A stretch of 64,000 nt of DNA from Pseudomonas sp. (GCA_007713455.1 VMRT01000004.1:124001-188000), one strand, 5' to 3'; shown: positions 16,791 to 29,964, counted from the first letter of the stretch. Translations and numbers: made by a program. Notes: generated from the sequence alone by a model not told the origin.

Positions 16791-18001
16791 TGAGCAAGTT
16801 CATGGAATGGGTCGACGCCCGCTTCCCCGCGACCAAGATGTGGGAAGACCATCTTTCGAAGTACTACGCCCCCAAGAACTTCAACGTCCTGTATTTCTTC
16901 GGTTCGCTGGCGCTGCTCGTACTGGTCAATCAGATTCTTACCGGTATCTGGCTGACCATGAGCTTCGAGCCTTCGGCTGAGGGCGCGTTCGCCTCCGTCG
17001 AATACATCATGCGCGACGTTGAGTACGGCTGGATCATCCGTTACCTGCACTCCACGGGCGCGTCTGCGTTCTTCGTGGTGGTCTATCTGCATATGTTTCG
17101 CGGGATCCTCTACGGCTCCTATCAGAAGCCGCGCGAGCTGGTGTGGATCTTCGGCATGATGATCTATCTGGCGCTCATGGCTGAGGCCTTCATGGGCTAT
17201 CTGCTGCCTTGGGGACAGATGTCCTACTGGGGTGCCCAGGTAATCATCTCGCTGTTTGGTGCCATTCCGGTCATCGGTGGTGACCTGACCCAGTGGATTC
17301 GCGGTGACTACCTCATCTCAGGCATCACGCTGAACCGCTTCTTCGCGTTGCACGTGATCGCGCTGCCAATCGTCATTCTTGGCCTGGTCGTTCTGCACAT
17401 CCTGGCGCTGCACGAGGTTGGCTCGAACAACCCGATGGGTGTCGATATCAAGAAGACCAAGGATGAGAACGGCGTGCCGCTCGATGGTATCCCGTTCCAC
17501 CCGTACTACACCGTTAAGGACATTGTCGGTGTCGTGGTGTTCCTCTTCGTCTTCTGTGCGGTCGTGTTCTTCTTCCCTGAGATGGGTGGCTATTTCCTTG
17601 AGAAGCCGAACTTCGAAGTGGCGAACGCGTTCAAGACTCCGGCACACATTGCTCCTGTTTGGTACTTCACTCCGTTCTACGCGATTCTGCGTGCGGTGCC
17701 TGACAAGCTGCTTGGTGTTATCGCCATGGGGGCGGCGATCGCAGTGCTCTTCGTGTTGCCCTGGTTGGATCGAAGCCCGGTCAAATCCATGAAGTACAAG
17801 GGTTGGATGAGCAAAGTAACGCTGTTGGCGTTCTGTGTATCCTTCATCATTCTCGGCGTGCTTGGCGTACTTGCACCGACTCCCGAGCGCACTCTGCTCG
17901 CGCGGATATGTACTGCTATCTACTTCGGCTACTTCATCCTGATGCCGTTCTATACCAAGCTCGAGAAGACCAAAGTGGTTCCGCAAAGGGTGGCTGGCTG
18001 A
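16790..18001 (+). CDS. petB: cytochrome b subunit of the bc1 complex
   Basis: 403-residue polytopic subunit that binds hemes bL and bH and forms the Qo and Qi sites. Histidine ligands are seen in RYLHSTGASAFFVVVYLHMF and in FALHVIALPIVILGLVVLHI. The Qo loop motif, PEWY in mitochondria, reads PVWY here (HIAPVWYFTPF). The length is that of the full eight-helix type. Overlaps petA by one base and the cytochrome c1 gene by one base. Confidence 0.97.
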   Translation: MSKFMEWVDARFPATKMWEDHLSKYYAPKNFNVLYFFGSLALLVLVNQILTGIWLTMSFEPSAEGAFASVEYIMRDVEYGWIIRYLHSTGASAFFVVVYLHMFRGILYGSYQKPRELVWIFGMMIYLALMAEAFMGYLLPWGQMSYWGAQVIISLFGAIPVIGGDLTQWIRGDYLISGITLNRFFALHVIALPIVILGLVVLHILALHEVGSNNPMGVDIKKTKDENGVPLDGIPFHPYYTVKDIVGVVVFLFVFCAVVFFFPEMGGYFLEKPNFEVANAFKTPAHIAPVWYFTPFYAILRAVPDKLLGVIAMGAAIAVLFVLPWLDRSPVKSMKYKGWMSKVTLLAFCVSFIILGVLGVLAPTPERTLLARICTAIYFGYFILMPFYTKLEKTKVVPQRVAG

Positions 18002-18780
18002 TGAAAAAGCAATTTGCTGCATTGATTCTTGCAATCCTGCCGGTCTTTGCCTCCGCTGCAGGGACCGAGGTGCACTTGGATAAGGTCGATATCGACCTGA
18101 CTGACAAAGCGGCCATGCAGGACGGTCTGAAGACTTTCGCCAACTACTGCATGGGTTGTCATAGCGCGCAGTACCAGCGTTATGAGCGTGTTGCCACTGA
18201 CCTCGGTATTCCCGAAGAGGTCATGATGGACAACATCGTCTTTGCTGATGCCAAGTTTGGCGATCACATGAAGATCGGCATGAAGCCTGATGATGCCAAG
18301 GTCTGGTTTGGTGCCGCTCCGCCGGACCTGACCCTGGTTGCTCGCGTTCGCGGCAACGACTGGCTGTACACCTACATGCGCAGTTTCTACGAAGATCCGG
18401 CCCGCCCTTATGGCGTCAACAACACGGTCTTCCCGAACGTGGGTATGCCGCACGTGCTGGCTCCGCTTCAGGGGCGTCGCATCGTGGGCTGCAAGCAGGT
18501 GCAGGTGGTCGAGGACGGTCGCAAGCAGTTCGATCCTCTGACCGGCACGCCGATCACCGAGGAGGCATGCGATCAGATGGTCGTCGAGCCTGGTACCGGC
18601 ACACTCTCCGAGGCCGAGTACGACGAGAAGATCAAGAACCTGGTGACCTTCCTTGCCTATTCGGCAAACCCGGTCAAGCTGGAGAGCCAGCGTATCGGTA
18701 CCTATGTGTTGCTGTTCCTGGCGGTGTTCTTCGTGTTCGCTTACCTGCTCAAGCGTGAGTACTGGAAAGACGTTCACTAA
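18001..18780 (+). CDS. petC: cytochrome c1 subunit of the bc1 complex
   Basis: 259 residues. A signal peptide (MKKQFAALILAILPVFASAA) is followed by the heme c site CMGCH at residues about 50-54. The distal Met ligand is likely in NVGMPHVL. A C-terminal membrane anchor (YVLLFLAVFFVFAYLLKREYW) holds it to the periplasmic face. The ATG overlaps the cytochrome b stop codon (TGATG) and is the start that gives a proper signal peptide. Confidence 0.96.
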   Translation: MKKQFAALILAILPVFASAAGTEVHLDKVDIDLTDKAAMQDGLKTFANYCMGCHSAQYQRYERVATDLGIPEEVMMDNIVFADAKFGDHMKIGMKPDDAKVWFGAAPPDLTLVARVRGNDWLYTYMRSFYEDPARPYGVNNTVFPNVGMPHVLAPLQGRRIVGCKQVQVVEDGRKQFDPLTGTPITEEACDQMVVEPGTGTLSEAEYDEKIKNLVTFLAYSANPVKLESQRIGTYVLLFLAVFFVFAYLLKREYWKDVH

Positions 18781-18806
18781 GCTGCAAGCCGCAACTGCTG
18801 TACCCT

Positions 18807-18836
18807 GCGCGCGCCCTCTGGGCGCGCGTGTTTTTT
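18807..18836 (+). terminator. terminator after petABC
   Basis: GCGCGCGCCC and GGGCGCGCGT pair around a CTCT-type loop, followed by GTTTTTT. It starts 27 bases after the petC stop codon. Confidence 0.8.
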
Positions 18837-18867
18837 CTGCTTCAAGATAAAGAGTGAGGAAGGACCT

Positions 18868-19485
18868 ATGGCTGCAACCAATCGGTTGGGCTGCTACTCC
18901 GATCCCGCCGACCACTATTCCCATCGCGTTCGTCTCGTGCTCGCAGAGAAAGGCGTCAGTGTGGACATACTTGACGTCGAGGCGGGGCAGTGTCCGGCCA
19001 AGCTGGCCGAGGTGAACCCGTATGCCAGTGTTCCGACGCTGGTGGATCGCGATCTGGCACTGTATGAGCCGAGTGTGATTCTGGAGTATCTGGAAGAGCG
19101 TTACCCCCATCCCCCTTTATTGCCGGTCTATCCGGTTGCGCGGGCGAATACTCGCCTGCTGGTTCATCGCATTCAGCGAGATTGGTGTTCGCTGGCCGAC
19201 CGTATCCTTGACCAGCGTACCGCTGAGCCGCAACGCGCGCAGGCTCGCAAAGAGCTTCGTGAAAGCTTGACCGGCGTGTCGCCGATATTCGCGGAAAAGC
19301 CGTATTTCATGAGTGACGAGATCAGTCTCGTCGACTGCTGCCTGTTGCCTATCCTCTGGCGTTTGCCCAGACTCGGTATCGAGTTGCCTCGAGCTGCCAA
19401 GCCGTTGCTTGACTATATGGAGCGCAGTTTCGCCCGCGAGGTCTTTCAGGCCAGTCTTTCCGCCGTCGAGCGCAACATGCGCTGA
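18868..19485 (+). CDS. sspA: stringent starvation protein A
   Basis: 205-residue RNA polymerase-associated protein with a glutathione S-transferase fold, a regulator of stationary-phase and virulence genes. The thioredoxin-like N-terminal domain starts with [24 protein letters not shown], and the [34 protein letters not shown] region is typical of SspA. An all-helical C-terminal domain follows. Thirteen bases upstream of sspB, its usual partner. Confidence 0.96.
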   Translation: MAATNRLGCYSDPADHYSHRVRLVLAEKGVSVDILDVEAGQCPAKLAEVNPYASVPTLVDRDLALYEPSVILEYLEERYPHPPLLPVYPVARANTRLLVHRIQRDWCSLADRILDQRTAEPQRAQARKELRESLTGVSPIFAEKPYFMSDEISLVDCCLLPILWRLPRLGIELPRAAKPLLDYMERSFAREVFQASLSAVERNMR

Positions 19486-19497
19486 GAGAGGGTTCCC

Positions 19498-19896
19498 ATG
19501 AATTCAAGTCGACCCTATCTAGTTAGGGCGCTCTACGAGTGGATCGTGGACAACGATTGCACGCCGCACTTGCTGGTCAACGTCGATTATCCCGGCGTGC
19601 AGGTCCCTGCCGGGTTCGCCAGTGACGGGCAGATCGTGCTGAACGTGGCGCCAAGCGCCATACGCCACCTGCACATGGATAATGAGGCGATCAGCTTCGA
19701 GGGGCGTTTCGGTGGCGTTGCTCACTCGTTGAACGTACCGTCCGCTGCGGTGATGGCCATCTATGCCAGGGAAAATGGGCAGGGCATGGTGTTCGAGATC
19801 GAGCCGACGCCGCCGGACGACGATGCGCCAAGCGAGAGCGGTGGTGACGACGCGCCGCGGCCGGGCGGACGTCCGAGTTTGAAGGTGGTCAAGTAG
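19498..19896 (+). CDS. sspB: ClpXP protease specificity-enhancing factor
   Basis: 132-residue adaptor that delivers ssrA-tagged proteins to ClpXP. The folded domain begins RPYLVRALYEWIVDNDCTPHL and includes GVQVPAGFASDGQIVLNVAP. A flexible acidic linker leads to the short C-terminal tail (GGRPSLKVVK), which is the ClpX-binding motif in the family. Same operon as sspA. Confidence 0.96.
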   Translation: MNSSRPYLVRALYEWIVDNDCTPHLLVNVDYPGVQVPAGFASDGQIVLNVAPSAIRHLHMDNEAISFEGRFGGVAHSLNVPSAAVMAIYARENGQGMVFEIEPTPPDDDAPSESGGDDAPRPGGRPSLKVVK

Positions 19897-19902
19897 ACGA
19901 GC

Positions 19903-19928
19903 GCGGCGCCCGGGTCTATCGGGCGCCA
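19903..19928. terminator. hairpin between convergent sspB and dolP
   Basis: GGCGCCC and GGGCGCC pair around a nine-base loop in the short gap between the two convergent genes. There is no T run on either side, so termination activity is uncertain. Confidence 0.4.
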
Positions 19929-19935
19929 AAGTCGG

Positions 19936-21167
<1,232 letters not shown>

Positions 21168-21213
21168 CTAGGGCTGGGCGGCATCGTGCAGCAGTCGCTG
21201 CGTAATGAATCGT

Positions 21214-21576
21214 TCAGCTATCAAATGCGTTGCGGATCCAGTTCAGATTCTCGGTCTGCCCGGCTGATGTGATCGCAACGACGTCGAAGCGACAAGGGCT
21301 CCGGGCCCATCGGCTTTCCTTCTGCAGGAAGAGCTGGGCAGCCTTGATCAGCTTCTGCTGCTTGCGCGCATCGATGCTTTCAAGGGCGCCACCCCAGGCG
21401 GCGTAGCGCCTGTAGCGGACCTCGACGAATACTACTGTATCGCCGTCGAGCATGACCAGATCAAGCTCCCCGCTGCGGCAGGACCAGTTGCGCGTCAGCA
21501 GGCGCAGGCCCTGTTCGCACAGGTGACGCAACGCGAGTGCTTCGGCAGAGCGTCCGCTGCTCTGGCTGTCGCTCAT
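21214..21576 (-). CDS. yraN: YraN family protein (UPF0102), predicted nuclease fold
   Basis: 120 residues. The core GELDLVMLDGDTVVFVEVRYR resembles the PD-(D/E)xK endonuclease-like core of the family (E, D, ExR/K), and the N-terminal GRSAEALALRHL is typical. Function unknown. The ATG overlaps the lpoA stop codon by one base. The gap of about 110 bases to gmhA is the only sizeable gap in the operon. Confidence 0.9.
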   Translation of the reverse strand: MSDSQSSGRSAEALALRHLCEQGLRLLTRNWSCRSGELDLVMLDGDTVVFVEVRYRRYAAWGGALESIDARKQQKLIKAAQLFLQKESRWARSPCRFDVVAITSAGQTENLNWIRNAFDS

Positions 21577-23378
21577 TACTGCGTGTTATCCAGGCGCTGG
21601 ACCTCGCCGTCGCGGAACTCGGCCCATGGAAGATGACGCTCGATGCGCTGCTGCGGGTTCAGGCTGAGCGTGCCGGAGAGGCCGTCGAGTTGAGTATCCG
21701 GAAGTGCCAGCAGTTGATTCAGCCGCGGCGCGAGAAGGTAGGCGTCCGCACCCATTGCGTACAGTCGACCCAGACTGCCTCCCGCCTGCGGCCATTTCTG
21801 CTCGACTTCCTGGCGCAATGGAAGTTGGTCGTTCAATAGCCAAGGTGTTTCTGCGAAACGAATGCCTTCGAGATCGAGGTACTGGGTGCGATCGTGGCTG
21901 GCCGCATGCAGGTGAGAGGTGGCGTATACCGGAAGGTCGCCCGCATATTGGAAGATCAGGGTGGGTCGGACTTGCTGGGCCTGCTGCGGAGTGGCTGCCA
22001 GGAACAGGAAGTCGACGTCCTGCCGGCGAGTGGGCTGGTTGCTCGTCGAGGCGTCAGTGATGCTGCTGACCCGTCCGCCACGACTCTCGCTATTGCGCAG
22101 TTGCAGCAGATCGGCGATCTGGTTGGCGAGTTGCACGGGCTCGGCCAATGGCTCGGCTGCAACCAGTGTTCCGCCGGCTTCTTCCCAGCTCTGGCGGAAG
22201 GCATCCAGAATCCGCCCGCCCCAGTCTCCGCGAGGAGCCAGTGCGATGGCGCGGCGATGGCCGTCCGCCCATGCGCGGCGGGCGACCTCGCGGGCTTCGT
22301 CCTCGGCAGCCAGGCCGAACTGGAACAGCTGGGGCGGGGTGCTCTGACCGGCGTCACTGTAGTTCAGGGCGAGTGTCGTGATCGGCAGCTGATCCCTCTC
22401 GGCCAGTTGGCGCACCAGATCCTTTTCCAGCGGGCCCACGACCAGCTGTACGCCGGCAGCCTGGGCCTGTCTGTAGAACTCGTCGATGGAGGTCATGCGG
22501 GTGCTGTCATAAAGCTCGATGCGCAGCGCCTGGCCGGATTGCTGCGCGTGCAGGTGTGCCGCAAGGAAGCCGTCACGCAGGGCGCGAGCGACGCTTGCCA
22601 GCTGGCCGTCCATGGGGAGCAGCAGTGCGATGTTGTTCAGGGGCTGATCGGCCAGCTCACGAAGTTTCTGTAGTGGCTCAGGGAGCTGTTCTGCGGCAGG
22701 GTGCTGGGGGTTTTGTGCAATCCAGTCGTCAATGGCGCGCTGTTGCTGGGCAACGGTGCCGGCGCGTTTCAGTGACAGCGCCAGCGACTGCCAGCCGGCG
22801 AGATCGTCATCTGCCGCGCCTTGCAGTTGCTGCTCGGGAAGTGCGGATATGAGTTTCCAGATGGCTTCGTGGTTGGTTCTGGCTTGCTCGCCGCTCAGGA
22901 GTGGAGCAGTGAAAACCCGTTCGCGCGCAGCGGCGAGGGGCTTGTCGGTCGCCTCCAGCGCTTCCGCCCGCGCCAGCTGGCTACGAACCTGCTGCGCCAC
23001 TGGTAGCTCGCCCAGGCGTTCGAACGCAGGGTGCTGCAGTGCTTGCTCGGCTTGTTCCGGTTTGCCATCGGCTAGTGCGATTTCGGCCTGCAGTGTCAAT
23101 GCGAAGATCTGCTGCGCTGGTTTCAGTGTATCCAGCTGAACCTTTTCCAGAATGCTGCGAGCCTGGGCATGGTTGCCCTGTTGGATGCTCTGGTCGGCGG
23201 CGGCCAGGCGCAGCTGTACGGCTTGTTCGGGGTCGCTTTGGTCGGCTTTCTCCAGCAGTTGCTGGGTGGAGGCCTGTGGTGTGCGAGGCAGTTCGCCCAA
23301 TGTCGAAGAGGGAGAGCTGGCGCAAGCTGCGAGCATGATTGCGACGCACAGGAGTAGAAGGGGGCGTAAGCAAGCCAT
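21576..23378 (-). CDS. lpoA: penicillin-binding protein activator LpoA
   Basis: 600-residue outer membrane lipoprotein that in E. coli activates PBP1A from outside the peptidoglycan layer. The lipobox LAAC follows the signal peptide (CVAIMLAACASSP). Helical TPR-like repeats occupy roughly residues 30-240, and a periplasmic-binding-protein-like domain (NIALLLPMDGQLASVARALRDGF onward) fills the C-terminal half. First gene of the minus-strand operon with yraN, gmhA and dolP; divergent from rsmI. Confidence 0.93.
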   Translation of the reverse strand: MACLRPLLLLCVAIMLAACASSPSSTLGELPRTPQASTQQLLEKADQSDPEQAVQLRLAAADQSIQQGNHAQARSILEKVQLDTLKPAQQIFALTLQAEIALADGKPEQAEQALQHPAFERLGELPVAQQVRSQLARAEALEATDKPLAAARERVFTAPLLSGEQARTNHEAIWKLISALPEQQLQGAADDDLAGWQSLALSLKRAGTVAQQQRAIDDWIAQNPQHPAAEQLPEPLQKLRELADQPLNNIALLLPMDGQLASVARALRDGFLAAHLHAQQSGQALRIELYDSTRMTSIDEFYRQAQAAGVQLVVGPLEKDLVRQLAERDQLPITTLALNYSDAGQSTPPQLFQFGLAAEDEAREVARRAWADGHRRAIALAPRGDWGGRILDAFRQSWEEAGGTLVAAEPLAEPVQLANQIADLLQLRNSESRGGRVSSITDASTSNQPTRRQDVDFLFLAATPQQAQQVRPTLIFQYAGDLPVYATSHLHAASHDRTQYLDLEGIRFAETPWLLNDQLPLRQEVEQKWPQAGGSLGRLYAMGADAYLLAPRLNQLLALPDTQLDGLSGTLSLNPQQRIERHLPWAEFRDGEVQRLDNTQ

Positions 23379-23502
23379 TGTTTGATCGTTCCTGAAAGCA
23401 CTGGCGAGTGTTGGCGGATTGTACCCAAGCGCTGGAGTGGCGGCGATGTTGCGGCGGTGAATCGGGCTACAATGCGCATTTCCGTGACAGAGGTAAGCCC
23501 TT

Positions 23503-24366
23503 GTGACTGCCAGTGGTGGTGCGAATTCCGGAATGGGGACGCTTTATGTCGTCGCCACGCCGATCGGCAATCTGGAGGACATCAGTGCCCGAGCGCTGCG
23601 GGTGCTGCGAGAGGTGTCGCTGATAGCCGCGGAGGATACCCGTCACTCGTCTCGGTTGCTCGCGCACTTCGGTATTCAGACGCCGCTGGCAGCTTGCCAC
23701 GAGCATAACGAGCGTGAAGAGGGGGGGCGATTCATCGGGCGGTTGCAAGGTGGAGAGGATGTCGCGCTGATCTCCGATGCGGGTACGCCATTGATTTCCG
23801 ATCCGGGATATCACCTGGTGCGCCAGGCGCGTGCCGCTGGGGTTGCAGTGGTGCCGGTGCCGGGTGCTTGTGCGCTGATCGCCGCACTGTCGGCGGCTGG
23901 GTTGCCCTCGGATCGATTCATCTTCGAAGGCTTTCTGCCTGCCAAGGCTGCTGCACGATGTGCACGGCTCGAAGCGCTGAAAGAAGAGCCACGCACTCTG
24001 ATCTTCTACGAAGCTCCGCACCGCATACTGGAATCGCTTGGCGACTTTCGAGATGTGTTCGGTGGCGATCGAATTGCCGTGCTCGGCCGAGAGCTGACCA
24101 AGACGTTCGAAACACTGAAAGGGCTGCCGCTGAGCGAGTTGCACGCGTGGGTCGAGGCCGACAGCAATCAGCAGCGCGGCGAGTGCGTGGTGCTTGTAGA
24201 GGGTTGGCATGCTCCGCTAGACGAGAGCGCGGTGAGCGCAGAGGCGCTCCGGGTGCTCGATCTGCTGTTGGCAGAAATGCCGCTCAAGCGGGCGGCCGCA
24301 ATCGCAGCCGATATTACCGGTGTGCGTAAGAATCTGTTGTACCAGGCGGCGTTGGAACGCAAATAG
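23503..24366 (+). CDS. rsmI: 16S rRNA (cytidine(1402)-2'-O)-methyltransferase
   Basis: 287-residue tetrapyrrole-methylase-fold enzyme that 2'-O-methylates C1402 in the ribosomal P site. Family motifs are GTLYVVATPIGNLEDISARAL, AAEDTRHSSRLL, ISDAGTPLISDPGY and VPGACALIAALSAAGLPSDRF. The GTG at 23503 is used; an ATG at 23533 (MGTLYVVATP) is a possible alternative start. Divergent from lpoA, directly upstream of rnpB. Confidence 0.94.
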   Translation: MTASGGANSGMGTLYVVATPIGNLEDISARALRVLREVSLIAAEDTRHSSRLLAHFGIQTPLAACHEHNEREEGGRFIGRLQGGEDVALISDAGTPLISDPGYHLVRQARAAGVAVVPVPGACALIAALSAAGLPSDRFIFEGFLPAKAAARCARLEALKEEPRTLIFYEAPHRILESLGDFRDVFGGDRIAVLGRELTKTFETLKGLPLSELHAWVEADSNQQRGECVVLVEGWHAPLDESAVSAEALRVLDLLLAEMPLKRAAAIAADITGVRKNLLYQAALERK

Positions 24367-24438
24367 GAGCTGGGTCTGGGCCTCGTGCCGCCTGGTGAGC
24401 TTGCAGGCAGCGCGTTGCGGCGATACTCTGGCGCCTGG

Positions 24439-24795
24439 AGAGTCGATCGGACAGTCGCTGTCTCTTTTTGTTCCACAAAAAGGGAGGGAGGAAAGTCCGG
24501 GCTCCATAGGGCGAAGTGCCAGGTAACGCCTGGGAGGCGCGAGCCTACGGAAAGTGCCACAGAAAATAACCGCCTAAGCACTTCAGTGCCGGTAAGGGTG
24601 AAAAGGTGCGGTAAGAGCGCACCGCGCGGCTGGCAACAGTCCGTGGCTAGGTAAACCCCACTTGGAGCAAGACCAAATAGGGATCCATCGGCGTGGCCCG
24701 CGCTGGATCCGGGTAGGTTGCTAGAGGCAGTCAGCGATGGCTGTCGTAGAGGAATGGCTGTCCTCGACAGAACCCGGCTTACAGATCGACTCTCC
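24439..24795 (+). ncRNA. rnpB: RNase P RNA, bacterial class A
   Basis: Catalytic RNA of RNase P, which matures tRNA 5' ends. The 5' end AGAGTCGATCGGACAGTCGC pairs with ACAGATCGACTCT at the 3' end (P1/P2 region). Conserved core stretches are GGAGGAAAGTCCGGGCTCC (CR-I), CAGAAAATAACCGCC, GGTAAGGGTGAAAAGG and the 3' core AGAGGAATGGCTG...AGAACCCGGCTTACAG. The location between rsmI and mraZ is as in P. aeruginosa. Ends are estimated to within a few bases. Confidence 0.96.
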
Positions 24796-24986
24796 TCCTT
24801 CTTCCTTCGCAATACCCTATTTTTAATTCCGAAACATTCTTGCTCTTAACAAAGTACTTTAACTTTGTTGAGCAACTCGCTGTTGTCTCTGAAGATGCTT
24901 CCAGTCCTCTGCGCATTCTCCGCTCGAATTACCTCTCAACGTCGCTAAATTGCCGCTCCGTAAGGCTTTTTCCCGTCTGGCTCGCC

Positions 24987-25016
24987 TTGACGGTGGGGCG
25001 GCTGCGTTTCTATAGT
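24987..25016 (+). promoter_or_regulatory. sigma-70 promoter of the dcw cluster
   Basis: TTGACG (24987-24992) and TATAGT (25011-25016) are separated by 18 bases, about 75 bases before the mraZ start codon. It is the best promoter-like sequence in the gap between rnpB and mraZ. Confidence 0.75.
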
Positions 25017-25024
25017 GCGCACAA

Positions 25025-25059
25025 GTGGTAGGAAGTGGCAGAAAGTGGGTAGATATGGG
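25025..25059 (+). promoter_or_regulatory. MraZ operator: four TGG repeats at 10 bp spacing
   Basis: GTGGTAGGAA, GTGGCAGAAA, GTGGGTAGAT and ATGGGCATGG follow each other with exact 10 bp periodicity, starting just after the expected transcription start. MraZ is known to bind direct TGGGN-type repeats with a 10 bp period in front of its own operon, so autorepression is likely. Confidence 0.75.
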
Positions 25060-25090
25060 CATGGATAGCTAATTCAGGGGAAGCGCAGCC

Positions 25091-25546
25091 GTGTTTCGCG
25101 GAGCTAACGCCATCAGTCTCGACGCCAAAGGCCGGCTAGCCATGCCCAGCCGGTATCGCGACGAGCTGAATTCCCGTGGCGATGGCCAGCTGATCATCAC
25201 GATCGACGCCGTGGACCGTTGTTTGTGCATTTACCCCTTGCCCGAGTGGGAGCTGATCGAAGCCAAGCTCCGCGAATTGCCCTCCTTGCGTGAAGAGGCC
25301 CGTCGCCTGCAACGCCTGCTGATTGGTAATGCTGTCGATCTGGAAATGGATGGCAGTGGGCGCGTCGTGGTGCCGCCGCGTCTTCGTGAGTACGCCCGGC
25401 TGGACAAGCGCGCGATGTTGGTAGGGCAACTGAACAAGTTTCAACTATGGAACGAGGACGACTGGAACGCGGTTTCTGACGCGGACCTGGCGGCCATCAA
25501 GCAACCCGGCGGTCTGCCGGAAGAACTACGTGACCTAATCCTGTGA
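25091..25546 (+). CDS. mraZ: transcriptional regulator MraZ
   Basis: 151-residue AbrB-fold DNA-binding protein made of two SpoVT-AbrB-like repeats. The first starts [23 protein letters not shown] and the second has [22 protein letters not shown], each with the DxxGR motif. It represses the division and cell wall cluster through the repeats upstream. GTG start; overlaps rsmH by four bases. Confidence 0.96.
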   Translation: MFRGANAISLDAKGRLAMPSRYRDELNSRGDGQLIITIDAVDRCLCIYPLPEWELIEAKLRELPSLREEARRLQRLLIGNAVDLEMDGSGRVVVPPRLREYARLDKRAMLVGQLNKFQLWNEDDWNAVSDADLAAIKQPGGLPEELRDLIL

Positions 25547-26486
25547 ACCAGATCAGCAGCTTGCGACATATCACCGTGTTGCTCGACGAAGCCGTCGCGG
25601 CGCTGAGCGTGCGCCCGGACGGACGCTATCTGGATGGCACCTTTGGGCGGGGTGGTCACAGCCGGCTACTGCTTCAGCAGCTTGGGCCTGATGGCCTATT
25701 GCTAGGATTCGACAAGGATCCGTTAGCCATCGCTACGGGGCAAGCACTGGCGGCCGAGGACGGCCGCTTTGTCGTTGTGCAGAGAAGTTTTGCCGAACTT
25801 GGCGAAGAGGTGGCGCAGCGCGGCTGGAGCGGAACCGTCAGTGGCGTTTTGCTGGATCTGGGCGTTTCGTCACCGCAGCTGGACGACCCCGAGCGCGGCT
25901 TCAGTTTTCTTAACGACGGTCCTCTGGACATGCGCATGGATCCTAGCCGAGGCGTCAGTGCGGCCGATTGGATAGCGCACGCCGACGAAGATGAGATCGC
26001 CCGGGTGTTCAAGGATTATGGCGAAGAGCGCTTCGCCAAGCGCATGGCTCGTGCGGTGGTGCAGCGCCGCGAAGCGGCGCCTTTCGAGCGTACCGCCGAC
26101 CTCGCCAAGGTCCTGACTGAGGCCAATCCCGCTTGGGAGAAGGGCAAGAATCCGGCGACTCGTGCGTTTCAGGGACTGCGCATCTACATCAACAATGAGC
26201 TTGGCGACCTGGAGCATGGCCTTGATGCAGCCCTGGAGGCACTGGAAGTGGGCGGCCGGCTGGTGGTCATCAGCTTTCATTCGCTGGAAGACCGCATCGT
26301 CAAGCAGTTCATGCGCCGCCACGCCAAGGGCGAGGCGGACAAGCTGCCACGCGACCTGCCCATCATTCCGAAGGCATTCGAGCCGCGCCTTAAGCTGCTC
26401 GGCAAGCCGCAGTACGCTTCCGATGCCGAGGTCAAGGGCAACCCGCGTTCGCGCAGTGCGGTAATGCGCGTGGCGGAGAAGCTGCG

Positions 26487-26490
<4 letters not shown>
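25543..26490 (+). CDS. rsmH: 16S rRNA (cytosine(1402)-N4)-methyltransferase
   Basis: 315-residue SAM-dependent enzyme that N4-methylates C1402, acting on the same nucleotide as RsmI. Family motifs are [13 protein letters not shown], the SAM-binding [38 protein letters not shown] and [18 protein letters not shown] start overlapping mraZ by four bases; overlaps ftsL by four bases. Also known as mraW. Confidence 0.97.
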
Positions 26491-28500
<2,010 letters not shown>

Positions 28501-28501
<1 letters not shown>

Positions 28502-29964
28502 TGCCGATGCCATTGAATCACCTGCTGCCTCAGGCCGGCAGCGACGTGCTGATCCGTGAGCTGACACTCGACAGTCGCAAGGTTCGCGGCGGAGACCTGT
28601 TCCTCGCTGTACCGGGTCTGCAGTTCGATGGTCGCGATCACATACAGGATGCCGTCGCCCGTGGCGCGGCCGCGGTCGCTTATGAAGCAGAGGGCCTCGA
28701 CCAGTCACTGACCGGCAACGCAGTCATGGTTCCGGTGCTGCATCTGGCAGAACAGCTATCGGCGATTGCCGGCCGCTTCTACGGCGAGCCCAGCCGCAGC
28801 CTGCGTGTGATCGGTGTGACCGGAACCAACGGCAAGACCAGTGTCAGCCAGCTGATTGCCCAGGCGCTCGATCGGCTCGGCGAACCCTGCGGAATCATCG
28901 GCACGCTTGGCACCGGATTCCACGGACAGCTGGAACTGGGACGCCATACCACGCCGGACGCCATCGGCGTGCAGGCAACACTGGCGAACCTTAAACAAGA
29001 GGGCGCTCGCGCGGTAGCGATGGAAGTGTCCTCGCATGGTCTCGATCAGGGGCGCGTCGCGGCCCTGGATTTCGATGTCGCCGTGTTCACCAATCTGTCG
29101 CGTGACCACCTCGATTACCACGGCAGCATGGATGCTTACGGTGCTGCCAAGGCGCGCCTGTTCGAGGTGCCCGGGCTGAGCTGTCGGGTAATCAACCTCG
29201 ACGATGCCTTTGGCCGCGTGCTGGCCGGCGAGGAGCGCGAGTCGCGCCTGATCACTTACAGCCTGGAAGACCCCACGGCCTACCTGTTCTGCGCTGAAGC
29301 GCGTCTCGACGACGACGGCATTCATGCTCGGCTGATCACGCCGCAGGGCGAGCGCTCGTTGCGCAGTCCGCTGCTCGGGCGTTTCAACGTCAGCAATGTA
29401 TTGGCCGCCGTCGGCGCCCTGCTTGGCATGGACTATCCGCTGGACGAAATCCTGGCCGTGCTGCCTGAACTGCAAGGCCCCGCCGGCCGCATGCAGCGGC
29501 TGGGTGGCGGCGACCATCCGCTGATCGTGGTCGACTACGCACACACCCCCGATGCGCTGGAGAAAGTCCTCACCGCGCTGCGTCCACACGCGCGCGGCAG
29601 GCTGCTTTGTCTGTTCGGTTGCGGCGGTGATCGTGATACCGGCAAGCGCCCGCTGATGGCTGAAGTCGCGGAGCGGCTGGCCGACGGCGTCGTGGTCACC
29701 GATGACAATCCGCGCAATGAGGCGCCTGAACAGATTCTCGAGGGTATCCGTTCGGGGTTCAGCAATCCTGCGGCGGTCACTTTCAGCCATGGCCGCGCGC
29801 AGGCAATCGCCAGTCTGATCGCGGCCGCGCGAGCGGAAGATGTGGTCGTGCTGGCCGGCAAAGGTCACGAGGACTATCAGGAAGTTCGCGGCGAACGCTT
29901 GCCGTTCTCCGATCTCGAGGAAGCCTGCAGGGCGCTGTCCGTCTGGGAGAAGGCCAATGCTTGA
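28501..29964 (+). CDS. murE: UDP-N-acetylmuramoyl-tripeptide synthetase (meso-diaminopimelate-adding)
   Basis: 487-residue Mur ligase adding meso-diaminopimelate to UDP-MurNAc-L-Ala-D-Glu. The ATP loop GVTGTNGKTS is at about residues 105-115, the UDP-binding N-terminal domain begins ELTLDSRKVRGGDLFLAVPG, and the DNPRNEAP motif in the C-terminal domain marks specificity for diaminopimelate. TGATG junction with ftsI, overlaps murF by eight bases. Confidence 0.97.
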
